Source of the DNA: Duganella lactea
GTDB lineage: Bacteria; Pseudomonadota; Gammaproteobacteria; Burkholderiales; Burkholderiaceae_D
Assembly (NCBI RefSeq): GCF_009857505.1
Contig: NZ_WWCP01000035.1
Location: forward strand, 1-64,000
Reading direction: 5' to 3'
Length of the DNA: 64,000 nt
The notes under the pieces were generated by a model that saw only the letters and a list, made by a program, of their open reading frames with translations, searched no databases and was not told the DNA's origin. The position numbers and the translations under genes are program-made. Every line of letters starts with the position of its first letter. Within the stretch, counting starts at the first letter, position 1. Positions 7,786 through 14,814 of the stretch are shown in pieces.

Positions 7786-10752
7786 TCAGAACTTGTAGCG
7801 TGCGCCGATCATGTAACGCGGTCCGGCTTGCGTCACATTGAGCGTCGATGCGGCCGTGCGGCCGTGCTGGCGTTGCGTCGCATCGTTGAGGTTGATGGCC
7901 TCCAGCTGGAAGCTCAGGTTCTGGTTGAAGTTGTAGCCGATACTGAGGTCGACCTGGCCGTAGGCGTCGGTGTACACCGGCGCCGCGCGGCCGTTGCCAT
8001 CGACCGTGGCGGCCAGGAATTCGTCACGCCAGTTATAGGCCACGCGCACCGACCAGTCCTTGTTCTCGAAAATACCCACCAGGTTGGCTGAGTTGCTGAG
8101 CCCGAGAATCGCGAACTGGTCGTTGACGTCGGCGTTGTTGTACTTCAGCGGCGAGTGCACGTAGGTGTAGTTCGCCTGTACGCCGAAGCCGCTCTGACCG
8201 AACATATGCTGCAGATTGACCTCGGCGCCGCTGACGTTGGCCGATTTCTGGTTGGCATAGGTGGTGGTCTGGAAGTTGAGGATCGGGTCGGTCGGCAGTC
8301 CGGTGATGGTGCCATCCAACATGCCGTCGCCCTTGACCCCGGTTTTCTTGACGCCCGGCTGGCCGTCGAAATTGCCCAGGATGTAGTTGCGGATGCAGTT
8401 GGTGTCGGCGGCGCCGCAGCCACTCGACAGCGCCGCCTTGTAGTAGGCGCCGCCGATCGGCGTGTGCAGGCCGTACAGCGATTGCGTGATCAGCGTCTGG
8501 CCGGCGTAGTTATCCAGCTGCTTGCGGAAGTAGGCCAGCGACAGCACGCTCTGCTTGTCGTAGTACCATTCCCACGAGATATCCAGATTCTTCGATTTGA
8601 CCGGTTTCAACGCCGGGTTGCCGACCGAGGCGCTGCCGCCGGTGAACACGTTGGCGATGGTGCCCAGCGTCAGGCCGCCTTGCAGCTGATCATAGCGTGC
8701 GCGGCCAATGGTGGCGCCGGCGCTGGCGCGCAGCTTCATGTCGCTGCGCAGATCGGTATCGAGGTTGATGGACGGCAGCACGTTGGTGTACGAGGCGTCG
8801 GTGTTGCTGAAGGCCTGGCCGCCAAAGGTGATCGGCAGCTCATTCTGCGCCACCCACACGACGGCCGTGCCCGGCAATACCTGGGCGGTCGAGCTGACCT
8901 TGGTCCGCTCGACGCGCACGCCGACCGACGAGTGGAACGGAATCGCGGTATCCCAATCGGTGTTGAGCGACAGGTAACCGGACGTGGTTTTTTCCTGCAG
9001 CGTGCGGTCGGTGTCCGGCGTGCCGAAGTTGGGCAGATAGGCGGCCTGGTTGCCGACCGCGTTCGCCGTCACCTGGCGCACCTTGGCGAAGTCGAAGGTG
9101 TACAGCGTACCGAACAGCTCCGGCGAGTTGGCGCCGCCCAGCTTGTTGAAGAACGACGACAGGGAATTGGCCTGGAACAGGTTGGCCGGATAGTCCGACG
9201 CCTTGGTCGCGCCGCCCCAGGTGTTGTTCTGCACATTCGAATAGGTCGAGCGGTTGGTGGTGTCGGTGTAGCCGACGCCAAAGTTCAGCTCGGACGCCTC
9301 CAGGATCTTCAGGCTGGCCTTGGTCTGCGCCTGCTTGATGGTCGATTTTTCGAAGCTGTTGTGGAACCACGAGCCGGCGGCCTGGATCGGCGCGGCGGTC
9401 AGGTTGGCGGCCGGCATGCTCAGGATCGGCAGTTCCTTGGTGAAGTCGAGCTTGACCGGGCCACGGCTGAAGCTGGCGTTGGACAGCGCGTTATCGCTGC
9501 CGAACGGGCTGTCGGCGCCGGACTGGGCGGTCGAGTGGTGGGCGTCGAACTCGATCTTCAGGTCCGGGCTGGCTTTCCAGGCGACGTTCACGCCCAGCGA
9601 CTTGTTTTTGGTTCTGGTGGCGAAATCGCTGCCGACCACCGAGATGTCCTGCGGCGTCGGGTAGACCTCGGCATAGGTCAGCGGGCTGACCACGTGGCCG
9701 CTTGGCCACGAGCTGGTGGAGGTGGGCGTCTGCGCGAACCACACGCTGAGCTCATTGCGCTTGGTCTGTATCTTGTTTTCCGAATAGGTGTAGTCGACCG
9801 TCGTTGTCAGTTCCTTAACCGGACGGAACTGCAAGGTCAACTGGCCATTGGTGCGTTGCCGCTGGACGGCGGCAATGTTGTAGTTCATGTTCTGCGGAAT
9901 CGAATACAGCGCGTCCTGTGCCGGCCGGTTGGTGATCTTCTCCGACCCCGGCTTGCCCGGCTGTGCCAGCGTCTGGCCGTCGATGACCGCCGAGCCCAGA
10001 TACGGGCCCTGGTAGCCGTTGAACAGTCCGGCGCGGTTGAAGCCGGAATCGCGCGACTGGAAGCTGGCGCTCAGCGCCACGCCAAAGCGGCCGTCGGCGC
10101 TGGTGTTCGAGTAAATGCCGGAGACCTCGGGCGTGACGCTGCGGCCCTTCATCGAGTCCGCCACGTGGTCGTTCGAGGTGTCTTTCAGCGCCTTGACGCC
10201 GACGCTGGAATGCAGGCCGGGATTGTCGAACGGCCGGCCGGTGACCACGTTGATGGTGGCGCCGATGCCGCCGGTCGGGCTGTCGGCGCGGCCGGTCTTG
10301 TAAACTTGCAGCTGCGAAATCGATTCCGACGCCAGATTGGAAAAGTCGAACGAACGGCCGGACAGGTCGCTCAGGTCGGTGGTCGGCATCTGGCGGCCGT
10401 TCAGCAGCACCAGATTGAAGTCCGGCCCCAGGCCGCGCACGGTGACTTTCTGGCCTTCGCCATTGCTGCGGTCGATCGACACGCCGGAAATGCGCTGCAG
10501 CGATTCGGCCAGGTTGGTGTCCGGGAATTTACCCATGTCCTCGGCGACGATGCCGTCGACGATGCCGTCCGAGTTGCGCTTCAGGTTCAGGGTCGACTGC
10601 ATACTGGCGCGGATGCCGGTGACGACCACTTGCGGCGGATCGTTGGCCGTATCGGCCGAGGCGGTCTGTTGGGCGTGGCCGGGCAGGGCCAGCACGCCGC
10701 ATGCGCTGGCGACCGCCAGGTTCATCAAGGTACGTTGAAAAGGTGTTTGCAT
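7786..10752 (-). CDS. TonB-dependent receptor, carbohydrate-type
   Basis: A 988-aa outer-membrane receptor with a signal peptide (about residues 1-27, ending GHAQQ). The plug domain (about 40-170) contains VVVTGIRASMQSTLNLKRNSDGIVD, and a long beta-barrel ends in the aromatic signature RYKF. The plug start 'IRASMQ..LNLKR' is characteristic of the large receptors that accompany glycoside hydrolases in Xanthomonas, Caulobacter and Massilia, so import of hemicellulose oligosaccharides is likely. It lies 101 bp downstream of the secreted esterase gene on the same strand, with no separate operator seen, and is probably cotranscribed with it from the operator at 11816. The ligand is inferred from context. 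Confidence 0.93.
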   Translation of the reverse strand: MQTPFQRTLMNLAVASACGVLALPGHAQQTASADTANDPPQVVVTGIRASMQSTLNLKRNSDGIVDGIVAEDMGKFPDTNLAESLQRISGVSIDRSNGEGQKVTVRGLGPDFNLVLLNGRQMPTTDLSDLSGRSFDFSNLASESISQLQVYKTGRADSPTGGIGATINVVTGRPFDNPGLHSSVGVKALKDTSNDHVADSMKGRSVTPEVSGIYSNTSADGRFGVALSASFQSRDSGFNRAGLFNGYQGPYLGSAVIDGQTLAQPGKPGSEKITNRPAQDALYSIPQNMNYNIAAVQRQRTNGQLTLQFRPVKELTTTVDYTYSENKIQTKRNELSVWFAQTPTSTSSWPSGHVVSPLTYAEVYPTPQDISVVGSDFATRTKNKSLGVNVAWKASPDLKIEFDAHHSTAQSGADSPFGSDNALSNASFSRGPVKLDFTKELPILSMPAANLTAAPIQAAGSWFHNSFEKSTIKQAQTKASLKILEASELNFGVGYTDTTNRSTYSNVQNNTWGGATKASDYPANLFQANSLSSFFNKLGGANSPELFGTLYTFDFAKVRQVTANAVGNQAAYLPNFGTPDTDRTLQEKTTSGYLSLNTDWDTAIPFHSSVGVRVERTKVSSTAQVLPGTAVVWVAQNELPITFGGQAFSNTDASYTNVLPSINLDTDLRSDMKLRASAGATIGRARYDQLQGGLTLGTIANVFTGGSASVGNPALKPVKSKNLDISWEWYYDKQSVLSLAYFRKQLDNYAGQTLITQSLYGLHTPIGGAYYKAALSSGCGAADTNCIRNYILGNFDGQPGVKKTGVKGDGMLDGTITGLPTDPILNFQTTTYANQKSANVSGAEVNLQHMFGQSGFGVQANYTYVHSPLKYNNADVNDQFAILGLSNSANLVGIFENKDWSVRVAYNWRDEFLAATVDGNGRAAPVYTDAYGQVDLSIGYNFNQNLSFQLEAINLNDATQRQHGRTAASTLNVTQAGPRYMIGARYKF

Positions 10753-10853
10753 AAGGTCTCCGTCTTTTTATATTGATGTCTTCTGCGTGGGTGAGGCGTG
10801 GGTGATGCGTGGGGTGGTGGCGGGTGGTCGGTCTCCCTGTGATGGTGGATGGA

Positions 10854-11774
10854 TCAGCGCGGCTTGGCCGGCTGCAGATAGCCGTGCATCGCCAGCCAGC
10901 GCGTGTAGCTATCGAACCAGCCGGTGCTGGTGGTGGTTTTCGGATACATGCCGAAGCCGTGGCCACCTTGCTCGAACAGGTGGAATTCCACCGGCCGTTT
11001 GGCTTTGCGCCAGCTGTCCACCAGGCCGTAACCGCTGTTGGCGAAGAACGGGTCGTCGGCGGCCAGGGCGATGAACAGCGGCGGCGCATCGGCGGGCGGC
11101 GTCATCGTCGTCAGCGGACCGTAAATATTGCCGATGAAGGCCGGCTTGGCATCCTGCCCGTGCAGCGCGGTCATCATGGTCAGCATGGCGCCGGCTGAAA
11201 AGCCCAGCATGCCGACGCGGTCCGGATCGACATGCCATTCGCCGGCGCGGGCGCGCACCAGCGCGAAGGCGGCGCGGGCATCGGCGATCTGCGGCGCGTA
11301 GGCGGCGGTCGGATCTTGCGGCGCCGGTGGCCGCTTGGCGGTGCCCGAGAACATTTCCGCCATCGAACGCTCGAAGCCGGCCATGTCGGCCGGCGTCTGA
11401 TTCAAGCGGTACTTCAGCACGAACGCGGCCACGCCCTTGTTGGCCAGTGCTTGTGCCACCTGCCAGCCTTCGTTTTCCATCGACAGCGTGCGGAAGCCGC
11501 CGCCGGGCGCGACGATCACCGCCGCGCCGCTGGCCTTGCCGGCTTCGGGCAGGAACGGCGTCAGCGTGGCGACCGTGACGTTGCGCGTGAATACGCTGTT
11601 GTATTGGCGGTGCCAGGCCTCCGGCGCGGTGGCGCCCGGCAGTGCGCCGGTGTCGAGCGTGATCGCGTTCGGCTGGGCCGGCGTGGCGATCGGGCTCATC
11701 TTGTCGTTTTGCGCCATGACCGGTGCATGCAGCGCGCAGGCCAACAGCAAGGCGGGGAATCCGGCTTTGATCAT
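10854..11774 (-). CDS. Secreted alpha/beta hydrolase (acetyl-xylan/feruloyl esterase-like)
   Basis: A 306-aa secreted serine esterase. Signal peptide at residues 1-21 (...HAPVMAQ). Oxyanion-hole block VIVAPGGGFRTLS near residue 90. Nucleophile elbow GFSAGAM (Ser193). Candidate acid in ALAADDPFFANSGYG, and histidine in GGHGFGMY near the C-terminus. This is the BD-FAE / acetyl-esterase type that removes acetyl or feruloyl groups from xylan. It is closely similar along its length to the N-terminal 305 residues of the gene at 14815, so the two arose by duplication. First gene of the leftward transcript with the TonB receptor; a LacI-type operator sits 42 bp upstream of its ATG. Confidence 0.9.
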   Translation of the reverse strand: MIKAGFPALLLACALHAPVMAQNDKMSPIATPAQPNAITLDTGALPGATAPEAWHRQYNSVFTRNVTVATLTPFLPEAGKASGAAVIVAPGGGFRTLSMENEGWQVAQALANKGVAAFVLKYRLNQTPADMAGFERSMAEMFSGTAKRPPAPQDPTAAYAPQIADARAAFALVRARAGEWHVDPDRVGMLGFSAGAMLTMMTALHGQDAKPAFIGNIYGPLTTMTPPADAPPLFIALAADDPFFANSGYGLVDSWRKAKRPVEFHLFEQGGHGFGMYPKTTTSTGWFDSYTRWLAMHGYLQPAKPR

Positions 11775-11815
11775 TTTGTCTCCTTTTTGTTATTGCTCAT
11801 GTTAATGAGTCTAAA

Positions 11816-11833
11816 AATGTTTGCGGTAACATT
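11816..11833. promoter_or_regulatory. LacI-family-type operator upstream of the esterase/TonB-receptor transcript
   Basis: AATGTTTGCGGTAACATT has perfect 6-bp half-sites (AATGTT / AACATT) around a central CG, the general form of LacI/GalR-family operators. It lies 42 bp upstream of the esterase ATG. The same sequence is repeated in reverse orientation at 12092. Confidence 0.75.
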
Positions 11834-12091
11834 TCAATTGTGTAGCCAATGTATTCCTCGGGTTGGCAGGAAACCAATAACTTTTTTGTTGGCGGCGATG
11901 TTGAAATGGATATCGGCAGGGGCGGCGCGCTTTGAGAAACCATGCTAAACGCGCACGCAACACCGCGCAACGGCATCGCCGGCCGTTGTAAAAAAGCAAC
12001 CGGAGCGTTGATATCGATTTCAATATCAAACCGGCTGAAAAAATTATTGGCGGCGAGTTAACGTAAGCACTACATTGCTTAGGCCGAGCAA

Positions 12092-12109
12092 AATGTTACC
12101 GCAAACAAT
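12092..12109. promoter_or_regulatory. LacI-family-type operator upstream of the GH3 gene
   Basis: AATGTTACCGCAAACAAT is the reverse complement of the 11816 site with two mismatches at its outer end. It is 30 bp upstream of the GH3 ATG. No LacI-type gene is in the window, so the regulator must be encoded elsewhere. Confidence 0.72.
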
Positions 12110-12139
12110 AATTGCTCGAAAAATAATAAGGAGACCAGC

Positions 12140-14797
12140 ATGCGAGCCTGTAAAACCTGCCGGCCGTGCGCCGCCGCAACCCCGCCGCGCCTATGGATGT
12201 GTGCCGTAATCAGTGCGCTGGTGCTGGCGGCCGCCGTGCCGTTGGCGCACGCGGACGACGCCCGCGCCGCCGCCGAGACGCCAGCCCGCAGCCTGGTGGC
12301 GCGGCTGACGCCGGAAGAAAAGCTGGATCAGTTGCTGAATGTGGCGCCGGCCGTGCCGCGTCTTGGCATTCCCGCCTACAACTGGTGGACCGAGTCGCTG
12401 CACGGCGCGCTGGGGCCGCTGCCGACCACTAATTTTCCGCAACCGATAGGCCTGGCCGCAAGCTTTGACGCGCCGCTGCTGGAGCAGGTGGCCGCCGCGA
12501 TAAGCACCGAGGTGCGCGCGCTGCATACGCTGGGGCGGGAGACCGGTCGCCTGGGCCGCATCGGCACCGGCCTCGACACCTGGTCGCCCAACATCAACAT
12601 CTTCCGCGATCCACGCTGGGGGCGCGGCCAGGAGACCTATGGCGAAGATCCGCATCTGACCGCCGCGCTGGGCGTGGCCTTCATTCGCGGCATACAGGGC
12701 GCCAACCCGGACTTGCCGGACGTGGTCGCCACACCCAAGCATTTCGCCGTCCACAGCGGGCCGGAGTCGACCCGCCATGTCGCCGATGTGTTTGTCTCGG
12801 CGCATGACCTGGAGGACACCTATCTCCCGGCCTTCCGCGCCGCCATCGTCGACGCCAAGGCCGGCTCCATCATGTGCGCCTACAACCGCATCAACGGCCA
12901 GCCGGCCTGCGGCAGCGATCTGCTGATGAAGCAGTACCTGCGCGGCGCCTGGGGCTTCAAGGGTTATGTCGTGTCCGACTGCGACGCGGTGACCGATATC
13001 TCCGAACGTCACAAATACGCGCCCGATCCGGCTGCAGCCGTCGCGGTGGCGCTCAAGGCCGGCACCGACAACGAGTGCAATACCAAGACCCTGAGCGCGA
13101 CGCCGGGTTTGACCGAGCGCTACCGCGAAGCCTGGCAGCGCGGCCTGATCAGCATGGCCGATATCGACCAGTCGCTGGTGCGGCTGTTCTCGGCGCGCTA
13201 CCGCAATGGCGACCTGGCCGGACTGGCGCAGCGTCAGGTCAACGCGGTGCCGGTGGCGGCCATCAATACGCCGGCGCACCAGGCGCTGGCGTTGCAGGCG
13301 GCCACACGCAGCATGGTGCTGCTGAAGAACGACGGCGTGCTGCCGCTCAAGCCGGGACTGAAGTTGGCGGTGATCGGCCCGCTGGCCGACGCCACCCGCG
13401 TGTTGCGCGGCAATTATTCATCGAGCCAGTCGGCGCCGCCGGTATCGGTGCTGGAAGGGTTGCGCCGCGTGCTGCCGTCGGCGCAGGTCAGACTGGCGCC
13501 GGACGGCCCGTCGATCACCGATGGCGACCCGGTGCCGGCATCCGCCTTGCGCACGCCGGATGGCCAGCCGGGATTGCGCGTGGCGTATTACAACCGCGCC
13601 GGCGCGCAATATGACACGCGGCCGGTGGTCACGCGCACCGAGCCGGGACTGGCGTCACGCGCGCTGCAGTTCAAGACGGTCGGCGATCAGCACAAGATCG
13701 TCTGGAGTGGCTACCTGACGGCGCCCGAGAGCGGCCTGTACCGCCTCGGCGTCAGCGGTGTGAAGGGCACGCTTCAGGTCGATGGCAAGCCGGCGGTCAA
13801 TGCCCTCGACTATTCGAAATGGGCCGAGCCGCTGCAACTGGACACGGTGCGGCTGGAGCAGGGCAAGCGCTATCCGCTGCGCTTCGAGGCCGAGAGCGGC
13901 GGCAGCGGCGTGCCCGGCCTGTTCTGGAAGCGCATCGCCAGCGACGCCGACGCCGAGTTGCAGCGCGTGGCGGCCGACGCCGATGTGATCGTCGCGGTGG
14001 TGGGGCTGACCTCGGACCTGGAAGGCGAAGAGATGGCGATCAATGTCGAAGGCTTTGCCGGCGGTGACAAAACCTCGCTGGACCTGCCGGCCAGCCAGCG
14101 CCGTCTGCTGGAACGCGCCAAGGCCACCGGCAAGCCGCTGGTGGTGGTGCTGATGAACGGTAGCGCGCTCGACCTGTCATGGGCCAAGGACAACGCCGCC
14201 GCCATTCTCGAAGCCTGGTATCCCGGCCAGTCCGGCGGGCTGGCGGTGGCCGATGTGCTGACCGGCCGCGCCGATCCCGGCGGCCGCCTGCCGCTGACGT
14301 TCTACCGTGGCCTGGCCGACCTGCCACCGTTCGACGACTACCGCATGCAGGGCCGCACCTACCGTTACTACGCCGGCACGCCGGTCTATCCGTTTGGCGC
14401 CGGTCTCAGCTACACTAGCTTCCGCTATGCGCCGCTGCGGATCGATCCGGTGGAGGGCGCGCCGGAAAACGGCGTCATCGTCACCACCGAGATCAGCAAC
14501 ACCGGCGGCCGCGATGGCGACGAGGTGGCGCAGCTCTACCTGACGCCGCCGGCCTTCGAGGGCGCGCCACGGCTGGCGCTGCGCGGCTTCCAGCGCGTGA
14601 CGCTGAAGGCCGGCGAGCGCCGCCAGATCAGCTTCCGGCTGACGCCGCGCGACCTGAGTTTCGTCACGCGCGACGGCGCGCGCCAACTGATGCCGGGACA
14701 GTACCGGCTCAGCGTCGGCTCCGGGCAGCCGGGCGAGGGCGTGGCCGGACAACAGGCGCCGCTGGTGCTGAGCCGCAGCGTGCCGCTGGACCTATAA
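12140..14797 (+). CDS. Secreted GH3 beta-xylosidase/beta-glucosidase with PA14 domain
   Basis: An 885-aa glycoside hydrolase family 3 enzyme acting on the non-reducing ends of xylo- or gluco-oligosaccharides. An unusually long, positively charged N-region precedes the signal peptide (hydrophobic core about residues 20-38, ending AHADD). The GH3 N-domain carries KHFAVHSGPESTRH and the nucleophile block GYVVSDCDA (Asp280), the sequence style of GH3 beta-xylosidases. The GH3 C-domain is interrupted by a PA14 domain at about residues 480-610, and a fibronectin III-like domain closes the protein. An AAGGAG ribosome binding site precedes the ATG. First gene of the rightward operon; the double esterase gene follows after 17 bp. 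Xylosidase rather than glucosidase activity is inferred from motifs. Confidence 0.93.
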   Translation: MRACKTCRPCAAATPPRLWMCAVISALVLAAAVPLAHADDARAAAETPARSLVARLTPEEKLDQLLNVAPAVPRLGIPAYNWWTESLHGALGPLPTTNFPQPIGLAASFDAPLLEQVAAAISTEVRALHTLGRETGRLGRIGTGLDTWSPNINIFRDPRWGRGQETYGEDPHLTAALGVAFIRGIQGANPDLPDVVATPKHFAVHSGPESTRHVADVFVSAHDLEDTYLPAFRAAIVDAKAGSIMCAYNRINGQPACGSDLLMKQYLRGAWGFKGYVVSDCDAVTDISERHKYAPDPAAAVAVALKAGTDNECNTKTLSATPGLTERYREAWQRGLISMADIDQSLVRLFSARYRNGDLAGLAQRQVNAVPVAAINTPAHQALALQAATRSMVLLKNDGVLPLKPGLKLAVIGPLADATRVLRGNYSSSQSAPPVSVLEGLRRVLPSAQVRLAPDGPSITDGDPVPASALRTPDGQPGLRVAYYNRAGAQYDTRPVVTRTEPGLASRALQFKTVGDQHKIVWSGYLTAPESGLYRLGVSGVKGTLQVDGKPAVNALDYSKWAEPLQLDTVRLEQGKRYPLRFEAESGGSGVPGLFWKRIASDADAELQRVAADADVIVAVVGLTSDLEGEEMAINVEGFAGGDKTSLDLPASQRRLLERAKATGKPLVVVLMNGSALDLSWAKDNAAAILEAWYPGQSGGLAVADVLTGRADPGGRLPLTFYRGLADLPPFDDYRMQGRTYRYYAGTPVYPFGAGLSYTSFRYAPLRIDPVEGAPENGVIVTTEISNTGGRDGDEVAQLYLTPPAFEGAPRLALRGFQRVTLKAGERRQISFRLTPRDLSFVTRDGARQLMPGQYRLSVGSGQPGEGVAGQQAPLVLSRSVPLDL

Positions 14798-14814
14798 CGA
14801 TAACAGGAGACAAG

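Larger units (their letters stand above)
11775..12139. other. Divergent intergenic region of the hemicellulose locus
   Basis: 365 bp between the divergent esterase and GH3 genes. It is clearly A/T-richer than its surroundings and holds two matching LacI-type operators, one near each start. No open reading frame with coding character was seen. The segment between the operators shows no additional strong structure. Confidence 0.8.

Noticed and set aside
8155..10776. Long plus-strand open frame opposite the TonB-receptor gene
   Set aside because: Antisense shadow of the receptor; no recognisable protein.
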